Shown here: positions 43,668-51,908 of the stretch, one piece after another | Layout of the letters: each line of letters starts with the position of its first letter | Position numbering within the stretch: the first letter of the stretch is position 1 | Source of the DNA: CBDDKS01 sp965230335 | Lineage (GTDB): Bacteria > Pseudomonadota > Gammaproteobacteria > Enterobacterales > Kangiellaceae | Assembly (NCBI GenBank): GCA_965230335.1 | Contig: CBDDKS010000006.1 | Coordinates: 558,001-622,000 of the forward strand | DNA: 64,000 bases | Direction of reading: 5' to 3' | The notes under the pieces: model-generated | Told to the model about the DNA's origin: nothing | Database searches by the model: none | What the model saw: the letters and a program-made list of their open reading frames with translations, nothing else | Made by a program: the position numbers and the translations under genes

Positions 43668-43793
43668 ATGAAAAGAGGCAAGATTCTCACCTTTTCAGGT
43701 CAAAAAATCAAGAAGAGGAGAATTGAAGCAGCAAAATTTTACCAGACCACTTCTTTTTTTACTTGTGTTCGTATCCAGTTTTCGATAGATTAG
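43668..43793 (+). CDS. Possible 41-residue basic peptide upstream of tRNA-Arg
   Basis: An ATG 9 bp after GAGG opens a 41-codon frame (MKRGKILTFSGQKIKKRRIE at the start, then AAKFYQTTSFFTCVRIQFSID) ending 38 bp before the tRNA. It is strongly basic in its first half. I recognise no family. The ribosome-binding site is the only support, so this may be chance. The rest of the 286-bp gap 43546-43831 shows nothing else. Confidence 0.25.
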   Translation: MKRGKILTFSGQKIKKRRIEAAKFYQTTSFFTCVRIQFSID

Positions 43794-43831
43794 CCAGCCG
43801 CGTTTCAAAATGTGGTCCCCTCCTTCACAAT

Positions 43832-43908
43832 GCGCCCGTAGCTCAGCTGGATAGAGTAGTTGGCTTCGAACCAATTGGTCGGGAGTTCGAATCTCTCCGG
43901 GCGCGCCA
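43832..43908 (+). tRNA. tRNA-Arg (anticodon TCG)
   Basis: A 77-nt cloverleaf: acceptor stem GCGCCCG / CGGGCGC with discriminator G and encoded CCA; D stem GCTC / GAGT; anticodon stem GTTGG / CCAAT around loop CTTCGAA, giving anticodon TCG; and T arm GGGAG-TTCGAAT-CTCTC. It reads CGA codons. All stems pair with only G-T wobbles. Confidence 0.97.
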
Positions 43909-44014
43909 ATTTTCTCTAAATAAAACAGGAAGTAAAGCTATCTATAGATGCAATTTTTCTCAAATACGGGTATCCTTAGCCTTTTTTATCCTAGTTTTCA
44001 TAAGGAGAACACTT

Positions 44015-45217
44015 ATGTTAACCAATGAAGAATTACGCTCAATACAAGATAAAAAGCTATTTGACTTATTATTACAAGACAGCACAGTCCAAAAAGTTAA
44101 CCAGGGTATTGAACGTCAGGAAAAACAAGGCCCTCTGGGAACACGCCGTCAGCTATTAGCCACATCGGTTCGCTTGAGTGAGAAAATGGCACCCAGGCTT
44201 GCCAGAATCGCTCAGGAATGTATTGAAAAATTAGGCGTACTGATTCCTGTCGAACTTTATGCTTATTCCAGTCCTCAATACAACGCTGCTTGTGTTAAAC
44301 CAGAAGAAGGCCGGCTATTTATCATGTTTTCATCCAGTTTGCTGGATGCATTTGATGACGATGAGTTACGTTTTGTTGTTGGCCATGAATTAGGACATTT
44401 TATTTATAATCACCACAGTATTCCTATAGGCTACATCCTACGTGGTCGTTCACGACCCAGCCCTGATTTAGCCTTAACATTAACCAGCTGGTCACGTTAT
44501 GCAGAAATTTCAGCTGACCGTGCCGGTGCACATTGTACCAATGATTTTCATACGGTTGCTCGATCATTATTCAAACTGGCTTCCGGTGTTACCAGTTCTA
44601 TCGTTCAATTTGATCTCAAAGAATTTATTAACCAAGTAAATGACATGCAAATAGAAGATGGTATTCCTGGTGCGAACAGTTCTTCTCAAGATTGGTTCTT
44701 AACCCACCCATTCAGTCCGCTCCGTGTTAAAGCACTACAGTTGTTTCATAAATCTGAACTTGCCAAAAAAGATGGCATACTCTACGAAGAGCTTGAAATG
44801 GGTGTAGAAGGTTTAATGACCTTAATGGAACCCAGCTATTTTGATGCCCATACAGATGTTGCCAAAGCCATGCGTCACTTCTGTTTTGCCAGCATATTAT
44901 TAATAGCCAATTCAGATGAACATATTAGCCAGGAAGAAATTCGAATTTTTGAACAATTTTTTGGCAAGCATCAGTATTCAGAAAATTTTAATTTGGAAAA
45001 ATTAGAACGGGACTTGCCACAAAGATCGCAACAAGTACTCAACTTAGCCAGTTTGCCCAAACGTATGCAAATTGTCAGAGATCTCTGTGTTATGGCAAAA
45101 GCAGAAAACCATACAAAAACCAATGAGCTTAATAAGCTGATACAAGTTGCTGCATTAATTGAGGTGCCTGAACTTTTCGTTCGTCAATGTTTAAACAACA
45201 ATGATGATTTAGATTAA
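44015..45217 (+). CDS. M48-family zinc metallopeptidase with TerB-like C-terminal domain
   Basis: I start at ATG 44015 behind AAGGAG; the longer open frame runs back through the tRNA and is not real. The 400-residue protein has the zinc motif HELGH (124-128, in VVGHELGHFIYNHHS) and the downstream glutamate in YAEISADRAGAH. The last 130 residues form a separate helical domain with FASILLIANSDEHISQEEIR, resembling the TerB/tellurite-resistance helical fold. No signal peptide or transmembrane helix is evident, so it appears cytoplasmic, which is unusual for M48 proteases such as HtpX. The substrate is unknown. Confidence 0.85.
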   Translation: MLTNEELRSIQDKKLFDLLLQDSTVQKVNQGIERQEKQGPLGTRRQLLATSVRLSEKMAPRLARIAQECIEKLGVLIPVELYAYSSPQYNAACVKPEEGRLFIMFSSSLLDAFDDDELRFVVGHELGHFIYNHHSIPIGYILRGRSRPSPDLALTLTSWSRYAEISADRAGAHCTNDFHTVARSLFKLASGVTSSIVQFDLKEFINQVNDMQIEDGIPGANSSSQDWFLTHPFSPLRVKALQLFHKSELAKKDGILYEELEMGVEGLMTLMEPSYFDAHTDVAKAMRHFCFASILLIANSDEHISQEEIRIFEQFFGKHQYSENFNLEKLERDLPQRSQQVLNLASLPKRMQIVRDLCVMAKAENHTKTNELNKLIQVAALIEVPELFVRQCLNNNDDLD

Positions 45218-45293
45218 GGCTAAAATTAAACGCTATCATGCCATCATAGCTAAACTCAACTTTATTATTTACAGAACCTTCTTTCTCTATTTT

Positions 45294-45322
45294 ACTGGGC
45301 ATCCCTGCCCAGTTATTATTCT
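45294..45322 (+). terminator. Rho-independent terminator after the M48 peptidase gene
   Basis: ACTGGGCA (45294-45301) and TGCCCAGT (45306-45313) form a perfect 8-bp stem with a 4-nt loop, followed on the plus strand by the T-rich TATTATTCTT. It lies in the gap between this gene and the convergent astacin gene and may serve both. Confidence 0.85.
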
Positions 45323-45341
45323 TATATTTTAATATTTCAAA

Positions 45342-46724
45342 TTACTCTTCGTAAATTTTAATATTTCTAAAATAACTATTATTATTTGCTGTACCATTAT
45401 CTTTGTCATTAACAAATATCAAGCGCATATTATTGCCCGTAAAATTTTGTCCCACTCTTATTTTAAACGATTGCCAATTACCTGGAGATGAATAATTTGG
45501 TCCATTCCTTCCCCAGTTCTGTGTGCCGTATAATTGAAAAATACGATCACTGCTTAATCCATTATCACTATCGAAACCTATACCATGGATTTCTCCTTGT
45601 GAAGTTGAACCAAAGTCAAATTCAATCACTGTTCTTGAAGTAATATTAAAGCCTGAATTGGTGCTCCGCCACCGATTACCGGTCAATACAATTTGGGCGC
45701 CACTGGCTGCATAACGTATACTGCCCGAATTTGAATCATCTTGACCACCATATGCACTGGTACCAATGGATTGAATATTCAAATTATTTCTATTAGAACT
45801 ACCGCCGCCTGAGCCCCCATTACCCCCATTGCCGCCGTTACCACCTCCACCTGAGCCACCACCATTTGCACAACCATAGATAGCCCTTACCGCATTGGCA
45901 TCACCCTGACTCATAGGGTTAGCTCTACGAATGGTTTGTCCATTTAGTGCCACAATGGTTGGTTGACCATTTTTAGAAAAACTGTTCGGACGATAATGCA
46001 TCATTGATGTAAAGTCGTAAGGTCCAAAGTCTGTACCATCATTCACATGCTTTCTAAAGTTGTGTTCTGATCCCTCTCTTATGTTTTGAAAATTGATTCT
46101 AACATGTTGGTCTCTGTCTTCTCTTGACTGCTCATGCCAAAGCCCTAAAGCATGACCGATTTCATGTACGGTACAACCACCAGCACTGGGTACTAAAGAA
46201 ATAGTTTGTCGTCCACCCACTCGACCAACAGCAGATGAGCACACACTTCGACCATCGGTTCTTCTGTAAAAGCGGATATAATCTCTTTCGTTTCCTCGTG
46301 GTACAAACTCAAGACAAGGCACACGATCTTCCCATGCCCGTATGGCTGCATTAATATTATTTCTTGCGTTATTCGAGAAGTTACTGTCTATCACATAAGG
46401 CACAACACCATTAGGCCACCGAAAACGATTACCTGAACGATAGATTGATTTTTGACTGGCATCGGCTACAACAATGTCACCTTCAAAAATCAACTCGCCA
46501 TTAATTTCCTGTGCCATGACTTCTACGCCATCAACACCGGGACCATATAACTTTGCTTTTTTAAGTTTACCTGTAGAGCCATTATGAAAAAAATCTGATT
46601 CATCTTCATCGGCAGTATTAATGGGTTCTGTTTTAAGGTTTGGTGAATCTGATAATTGCTCACAGCTGATAATAAAGCATAAACAAAAAAGCACACAAAG
46701 TTTTTGACAATAATTGGTAATCAT
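45342..46724 (-). CDS. Astacin-like (M12A) zinc metalloprotease, lipoprotein
   Basis: I start at ATG 46724, because seven G preceded by A form the ribosome-binding site and the product then opens with a lipoprotein signal (lipobox IISC, Cys21). The 460 residues contain a propeptide-like region (about 25-100) and the catalytic domain with the full astacin signature HEIGHALGLWHE (His187, His191, His197) and Met-turn SMMHY. A Gly/Asn/Ser-rich linker (about 285-312) joins a C-terminal beta domain of about 145 residues that resembles a carbohydrate-binding or jelly-roll module. It is probably anchored in the outer membrane. The substrate is unknown. Confidence 0.9.
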   Translation of the reverse strand: MITNYCQKLCVLFCLCFIISCEQLSDSPNLKTEPINTADEDESDFFHNGSTGKLKKAKLYGPGVDGVEVMAQEINGELIFEGDIVVADASQKSIYRSGNRFRWPNGVVPYVIDSNFSNNARNNINAAIRAWEDRVPCLEFVPRGNERDYIRFYRRTDGRSVCSSAVGRVGGRQTISLVPSAGGCTVHEIGHALGLWHEQSREDRDQHVRINFQNIREGSEHNFRKHVNDGTDFGPYDFTSMMHYRPNSFSKNGQPTIVALNGQTIRRANPMSQGDANAVRAIYGCANGGGSGGGGNGGNGGNGGSGGGSSNRNNLNIQSIGTSAYGGQDDSNSGSIRYAASGAQIVLTGNRWRSTNSGFNITSRTVIEFDFGSTSQGEIHGIGFDSDNGLSSDRIFQLYGTQNWGRNGPNYSSPGNWQSFKIRVGQNFTGNNMRLIFVNDKDNGTANNNSYFRNIKIYEE

Positions 46725-47018
46725 ATTACCCCCCCTAGTTTTTTTAGTTGTTTTTATGTGATCCAGTCTACTCTTCATGATTTCTATACGGTGTATAAAA
46801 CTTAATGCCTTTGGATAAGTTTGCTAAACTTCCAGACATTTTTTATTTTTTCACACTGCTAATCCTGAAGTGTATTGGGTCAATAACGTTGGATGAATGA
46901 TGGTAAGTTTGTATTTATTTTTTTAATAATCTCAAGCTAATTGATTTCTTAAATAATTAAAGTGAAATCAATCACACTTTTAAAAAATAAAAAAATTTCC
47001 AATCCACAAAAATATATC

Positions 47019-47636
47019 CTAAATTTTCCTCTTATTATAATTTTCCAATATCTGAAACACATGATTTTGAGATTCTAACATTTTCTTTAAATAATTCTGA
47101 TGTGAAAAAGCCATCTCTAAACGTAACGCCTGAGATAAAGGTTCCCAGCGCAAGGCTTCCACTTCATCCTTGTCAGCATATTCAAAACTTAAAAGCGGAT
47201 GCTCTTCTCCCTTCCAGGCAAAACTGACCAAAAAATGAAAACTCAGATTTTGTCGTTCCCCAGTTGGTTTATCCATAATAAGCCAAGGTTGTTCATCCCA
47301 ATCTTTTTCCTGAAATATCACAGAATTATTTGAATGCACGAAGCCCTCTTGCTGAGAGACATAGGGTAAGTACAAGCCACATTCTTCCCAAACCTCTCTC
47401 ACCATGCCTTCACACAAAGTCTCATTCCAATCCAAATAGCCACAGGGTAACCCCCAAAACCCTTGAAAATCCGGTGTTCCCTGACCTCTTTTACCAATTA
47501 AAACGTACCAGTCTTTTCTATGAACATCATATAGGCAAATTTCCCCCACAACCGCACAAGAGCGGGCATGCCAAATCTCTTCCCCACAGGGCTTTTTGAC
47601 AGGTTGATTACGACGATTACGAAACTTTGGGATCAT
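47019..47636 (-). CDS. Nudix hydrolase
   Basis: This 205-residue cytoplasmic protein has the Nudix box G-x5-E-x7-REVWEECGL (GYLDWNETLCEGMVREVWEE, about 86-105), preceded by GFWGLPCG. The N-terminal basic and cysteine-containing stretch (PKFRNRRNQPVKKPCGEEIW) is outside the core fold. Nudix enzymes cleave nucleoside diphosphates linked to another group; the substrate here is not predictable. The 294-bp gap upstream (46725-47018) lies between its 3' end and the astacin start and holds only the astacin leader. Confidence 0.88.
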   Translation of the reverse strand: MIPKFRNRRNQPVKKPCGEEIWHARSCAVVGEICLYDVHRKDWYVLIGKRGQGTPDFQGFWGLPCGYLDWNETLCEGMVREVWEECGLYLPYVSQQEGFVHSNNSVIFQEKDWDEQPWLIMDKPTGERQNLSFHFLVSFAWKGEEHPLLSFEYADKDEVEALRWEPLSQALRLEMAFSHQNYLKKMLESQNHVFQILENYNKRKI

Positions 47637-47754
47637 ACAGCCACTTTATAAAATACCGCTCATAAAACACCAAATAGTATATATCATAAGATTGACATAC
47701 TTATATGGCAAAATATTAAAAATATTCGATAGATAAGAAAATAGACTGGGTAGA

Positions 47755-47830
47755 TGGTGGGTCGTGCAGGAGTCGAACCTGCGACCAACTGATTAAAAGT
47801 CAGCTGCTCTACCGGCTGAGCTAACGACCC
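47755..47830 (-). tRNA. tRNA-Lys (anticodon TTT)
   Basis: A 76-nt cloverleaf on the minus strand: acceptor GGGTCGT / ACGACCC with A and encoded CCA, D arm GCTC AGCCGGTA GAGC, anticodon arm CTGA-CTTTTAA-TCAG giving anticodon TTT, and T arm GCAGG-TTCGACT-CCTGC. It is free-standing in the 427-bp gap 47637-48063, in which I see nothing else. Confidence 0.97.
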
Positions 47831-48063
47831 AAATTAAGATTTAACTCTTAACGCCTGAAAACGCCTCCAATTCATTGTTTTTCCATTGAATAATTTCCTT
47901 TACGGCGGAGGACTTAAACGCAATAAAATCGTCTAAATCAAGAGAGACGCGTATTATGCGGATATTTAAAAAATTTTCAAGCAGTTTTTACCATTAAAAC
48001 CCACTACTTTCTTTAGAGGCACGCTAGGCTTACTCAATGTCAACAGTGAAAAATCAATGGTTT

Positions 48064-48606
48064 TTAAATTTTAAACAATTTTTCGCGATAAAACTTTAAT
48101 TCGGCAATAGAATCTCGAATGTCATCCATGGCCAAATGCGTACTTTTTTTGGTAAATCCTGCGATGGCTTCAGGCTCCCAACGAGCAGCCAGCTCTTTGA
48201 TTGTACTGACATCAATATGTCGATAATGGAAGTAAGCCTCCAACTTAGGCATATAACGCGCTAAAAACCGTCTATCCTGACAAATACTATTGCCACACAT
48301 GGGCGACTTTCCTTCAGGCACCCATTGCTCCAAAAACTGGATGGTATCCATTTCTGCATCTCGTTCACTTTGACCACTTTCACGCACACGTTCGGTCAAT
48401 CCTGATTGTCCATGCTGATGAATACACCATTCATGCATATTTTCCAAAACCTGCTCAGATTGATAAACCGCAATGACCGGCCCTTCAGCCAAACAATTTA
48501 AGAATTTATCAGTCACAATAGTTGCCACTTCAATAATTCTATCTCGTTCTGGGTTTAAACCCGTCATTTCCAAATCGATCCAAATTAAATTTTCTGCATC
48601 TTTCAT
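48064..48606 (-). CDS. orn: Oligoribonuclease
   Basis: Orn degrades 2-5 nt RNAs (including pGpG) to mononucleotides and is essential in E. coli. In 180 residues the DEDDh exonuclease motifs are visible: WIDLEMTGLNPERDRIIEVA (8-27), the middle acidic motif in CGNSICQDRRFLARYMP and the final HLAMDDIRDSIAEL. Length and motifs are standard. It is divergent from phhB-rsgA; orn next to rsgA is the usual gammaproteobacterial arrangement. Confidence 0.97.
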   Translation of the reverse strand: MKDAENLIWIDLEMTGLNPERDRIIEVATIVTDKFLNCLAEGPVIAVYQSEQVLENMHEWCIHQHGQSGLTERVRESGQSERDAEMDTIQFLEQWVPEGKSPMCGNSICQDRRFLARYMPKLEAYFHYRHIDVSTIKELAARWEPEAIAGFTKKSTHLAMDDIRDSIAELKFYREKLFKI

Positions 48607-48700
48607 AAGCTTTCACCATTTAGGAATGTTCAGTTTTCCGCTATCATTCCAATTCTTTTATAATACTTTAGTTTAGCACCAATTATCAGAGATCAAACCC

Positions 48701-49069
48701 ATGAAAAATCTCAATGAGTTAAATTGCCGAATTGATAAAAATGAACTTGTTGCATTGTCACCTGAAGAATGCGACACCTATTTACAACAACTCAATCACT
48801 GGTCACTAGCACCCAATCAAGAAGCTATTGTGCGTGAATTTCATTTTAAAAACTACTACCACACAATGAATTTTGTCAATGCCATCAGCTGGATTGCCAA
48901 TAAAGAAGCTCATCATCCCGATATGGAAGTCAGCTACGGCCGTTGTTTGGTCAAATTTTCAACACATGACATAGGCAATAAAGTCAGCATAAAAGATATG
49001 ATATGCGCGGCTAAAGTCGATGCCTTGATTGACGTTGGTTCTTTTGGCCCCACCCTTGTTGAAGGTTAA
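48701..49069 (+). CDS. phhB: Pterin-4-alpha-carbinolamine dehydratase
   Basis: This enzyme dehydrates 4a-hydroxytetrahydropterin to recycle the cofactor of phenylalanine hydroxylase; related proteins are also transcriptional coactivators. In 122 residues the active-site segment NKEAHHPDMEVSYGRCLVKF (His-His-Pro) and FKNYYHTMNFVNAISWIAN identify the family. No phhA is seen here. It lies 2 bp before rsgA, so the two are cotranscribed. Confidence 0.93.
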   Translation: MKNLNELNCRIDKNELVALSPEECDTYLQQLNHWSLAPNQEAIVREFHFKNYYHTMNFVNAISWIANKEAHHPDMEVSYGRCLVKFSTHDIGNKVSIKDMICAAKVDALIDVGSFGPTLVEG

Positions 49070-49071
49070 TT

Positions 49072-50061
49072 GTGGTCAAACGACAAAAACTGTCCCAACA
49101 ACAAAAGCGACGGATCGCTCATAACCAACAACAATTACAACAAACTCACCTTCCTAAAAAATCGAATGTTCAGTGTGAACATCATCAAGGTGTTGTCATC
49201 AGTCGTTTTGGTGAACAAGCTGATGTAGCAACATCTGATAAAACCATTATTCGTTGTCATCTACGCCAAAACCTGGGTAGTATTGTCAGTGGTGATGAGG
49301 TTATTTTTCATCTTGATACACCACAACAAGGCATTATTGAAGCAGTTGAACCACGTACCAGCGAATTCCAACGACCCACACCTCATGGTGGCCTCAAAAC
49401 CGTCGTTGCCAATATCGATCAAATCTTTATTCTTGTTGCTCCACAGCCAGAATTTTCTTCTATGTTATTGGATCGCTATCTTGTCGCATCCACTTTAGCC
49501 AACATAAAAACCTTTATTGTATTTAATAAAATTGATGTATTGTCAAAGCAAGCCTTATGTCAATTACAAAAGGATTTATCATATTATCAGGACCTCGGTT
49601 ATCCTTTGTTTTTTATCAGCTGTCATCAGGAAGACACTCTGCAAAAGCTCAAACAACAGTGTCAGCAGCACAAAAGTATTTTTGTCGGGCAATCAGGTGT
49701 TGGTAAATCCACTTTACTCAATACCATGATTCCTCAAGCCAATGCATTAACGGGGGAAATCTCTGACACCTCTCAACTGGGCATGCACACAACAACAACA
49801 TCCACACTTTATTTTATGCCGGAAAGCGGACACATTATTGATTCTCCGGGCATCAGAGCTTTTTCCTTAACCCATATTACTTTTGAACAACTCACTCAAG
49901 GATTTATAGATATTGCGACATTAAGCCATCAGTGTAAATTTCGCAATTGCCGACACCGACAAGAACCAGGATGTGCAGTCATTGCAGCAAAAGATTCTGG
50001 ACAACTCCACCCTCAACGATTTCAAAATTTCCAGACCATCGCCAAAGAAATTCAAGATTAA
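49072..50061 (+). CDS. rsgA: Small ribosomal subunit biogenesis GTPase RsgA
   Basis: This is a circularly permuted GTPase that matures 30S subunits and releases RbfA. In 329 residues (GTG start behind GAAGG) there is an N-terminal OB fold, then G4 NKID (152-155), G1 GQSGVGKST (206-214) and G3 DSPG in the permuted order, and a zinc-binding C-terminus with C288, C293, H295 and C301 (CKFRNCRHRQEPGC). The basic start KRQKLSQQQKRRIAHNQQQ is typical. Downstream 50062-50244 shows no further gene. Confidence 0.97.
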   Translation: MVKRQKLSQQQKRRIAHNQQQLQQTHLPKKSNVQCEHHQGVVISRFGEQADVATSDKTIIRCHLRQNLGSIVSGDEVIFHLDTPQQGIIEAVEPRTSEFQRPTPHGGLKTVVANIDQIFILVAPQPEFSSMLLDRYLVASTLANIKTFIVFNKIDVLSKQALCQLQKDLSYYQDLGYPLFFISCHQEDTLQKLKQQCQQHKSIFVGQSGVGKSTLLNTMIPQANALTGEISDTSQLGMHTTTTSTLYFMPESGHIIDSPGIRAFSLTHITFEQLTQGFIDIATLSHQCKFRNCRHRQEPGCAVIAAKDSGQLHPQRFQNFQTIAKEIQD

Positions 50062-50244
50062 TATTTGTCGTAGTCGTTTGAACCAGCAAACATTGTCATC
50101 TGGTATAAATAAGCAAATACTACATCTCAAATAAATATAACAATAAACTTTATCTCCTACTTGGCGCTCTCTATAAAATACGCTAAACTGGCTTAAATTC
50201 CATGGAATTCCGATTATAAGGAATTTTTAGTTGTTGTTTTTTAT

Positions 50245-50928
50245 ATGTTAGATACACAATACATTGTTGAAATCCCTGAAGGCATAGAGCTCCAACTCCC
50301 CCTGGCCAACCCTCTGGAAAGAGTATTGGCTTATGCTTTGGATCTGTTGATTCGATTTGGTGTTTATTTTGTTGTCAGCATTATCCTGCAATATTTCGGT
50401 TACTTTGGTCAGGGTATATTTCTTATCATCGTATTTATTATGGAATGGTTTTATCCTGTGTTTTTTGAAATATACAACAAAGGTGCAACCATAGGTAAAA
50501 AAGCATTCAATATCGTTGTTGTACATGATGACGGTACACCCGTCAGCTGGGCCAGTTCCATCGTTAGAAATCTTTTAAGAGCTGTTGATATGTTGCCCAT
50601 CGGCTATCTTTTTGGTCTTGTTTCCATGCTATTGAATAAAAATTTTAAGCGTTTGGGAGATTTAGCGGCAGGTACACTGGTTATACGTAATGAACCTATA
50701 AAACACCATCCAGTCACATCGGAGTTAAAAGGAAAGTCACCTTCTGTACCTTTAACACTGGAAGAACAAAATGCCATCCTCAGCTTTAGTGAACGTACAA
50801 CAACATTAAGTGAAGCGAGATGCCATGAGTTAGCCGATATTTTATCCCCGATGTTTCCAGAACAAACAGCAAAAGACAGAATGAATGAAATTATTGCCAT
50901 TTCTAACTGGTTAAGAGGAAAAAAATGA
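50245..50928 (+). CDS. RDD-family membrane protein
   Basis: This 227-residue protein has the RDD signature region (LERVLAYALDLLIRFGVYF, about 26-44), three to four transmembrane helices up to about residue 135, and a cytoplasmic C-terminus of about 90 residues. It is the first gene of a tight six-gene operon (RDD, SpoIIM, DUF4129, DUF4350, MoxR, DUF58). RDD proteins are of unknown function; some are linked to transport or ion homeostasis. The next start overlaps its stop by 4 bp. Confidence 0.85.
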   Translation: MLDTQYIVEIPEGIELQLPLANPLERVLAYALDLLIRFGVYFVVSIILQYFGYFGQGIFLIIVFIMEWFYPVFFEIYNKGATIGKKAFNIVVVHDDGTPVSWASSIVRNLLRAVDMLPIGYLFGLVSMLLNKNFKRLGDLAAGTLVIRNEPIKHHPVTSELKGKSPSVPLTLEEQNAILSFSERTTTLSEARCHELADILSPMFPEQTAKDRMNEIIAISNWLRGKK

Positions 50929-51908
50929 GACAAGAAGAATTTGAACGTCTGTACCAGACACATTGGGAAGAAGTCGATGATTTGCTTACAAAACACGACT
51001 CTGCCAAACGACGTAAAACAATTCCTGAAACAGCATTGCTTTTTTTCCCAGATATCTATCGAAAATTATGCCACTCGTTAGCTATTGCCAAAAACAGACA
51101 ATACAGTCCTCGTTTGGTCGATCATTTAAACGAACTGGCTGTTAAAGGTCATCAGCTTTTATATACACGTCAATGGCCTTTGCATCGTCATATTTTGTAT
51201 TTTATCTATCATGGTTTTGCCAAAGCCATTCAACAACACAAGGGGTTATTCTGGCTAACTCATTTTATTTTTTATGGGCCTGGCTTAGTTTTTTTTGCCT
51301 TGATCCAACTCAATCCAGAATTAATTTACAGTGTTGTCGACCCAGAACAAGTTAACTATATAGAAAGCATGTATGATCCTGAAGCAAGAGTGTTAGGCAG
51401 AGAAAGAGAGTCTGACTCAGATGTGATGATGTTTGGTCACTATATTTATAACAATATCAGCATTGCCTTTAGAACTTTTGCTGGTGGTATATTATTCACA
51501 TTAGGCTCTTTGTTTTTTTTAATTTTTAATGGTGTGTTTTTTGGTGCATTGTCCAGTCATATGGTACATGTTCAATTTACATCGACATTTTTTCCTTTTG
51601 TCATTGGTCATGGTTCCTTTGAATTGACAGCTATTCTTATTGCTGGCATGGCAGGCATTCATATCGGCTGGTCATTAATTGCTCCCAAAAACTTCACAAG
51701 AATCGATGCACTTAAAATGGCAGGCAAGCGGGCAGTGACTTTATTGTATGGAGCCACTTTCTTTTTATTGATTGCTGCGTTTATTGAAGCTTTTTGGTCA
51801 TCCAGTACCAGTCTCAGTATAACAACCAAATATACCGTAGGCGGCTTATTATGGTTGTTTGTTTATTGTTATTTACTGTTTCCAAGAAAACAAGATTATG
51901 AAGCTTGA
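50925..51908 (+). CDS. SpoIIM-family (stage II sporulation protein M-like) membrane protein
   Basis: This 327-residue protein has a cytoplasmic N-terminus of about 110 residues and then about five transmembrane helices. The SpoIIM-type features include YNNISIAFRTFAGGILFTLG and VIGHGSFELTAILIAGMAGI. In Bacillus SpoIIM belongs to the septal peptidoglycan hydrolase complex; this organism is not a sporeformer by context, and in non-sporulating bacteria the family occurs with MoxR/DUF58 genes. It overlaps the RDD gene by 4 bp and the next gene by 11 bp. Confidence 0.85.
   Translation: MRQEEFERLYQTHWEEVDDLLTKHDSAKRRKTIPETALLFFPDIYRKLCHSLAIAKNRQYSPRLVDHLNELAVKGHQLLYTRQWPLHRHILYFIYHGFAKAIQQHKGLFWLTHFIFYGPGLVFFALIQLNPELIYSVVDPEQVNYIESMYDPEARVLGRERESDSDVMMFGHYIYNNISIAFRTFAGGILFTLGSLFFLIFNGVFFGALSSHMVHVQFTSTFFPFVIGHGSFELTAILIAGMAGIHIGWSLIAPKNFTRIDALKMAGKRAVTLLYGATFFLLIAAFIEAFWSSSTSLSITTKYTVGGLLWLFVYCYLLFPRKQDYEA

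Noticed and set aside
43763..44014. N-terminal extension of the M48 protease frame
   Set aside because: The extension reads through the tRNA-Arg gene; ATG 44015 has a good AAGGAG site and gives a normal N-terminus.
50925..51908. Evidence that the organism sporulates (SpoIIM)
   Set aside because: All other genes are those of a Gram-negative gammaproteobacterium; SpoIIM-family proteins are common in MoxR operons of non-sporulating bacteria.
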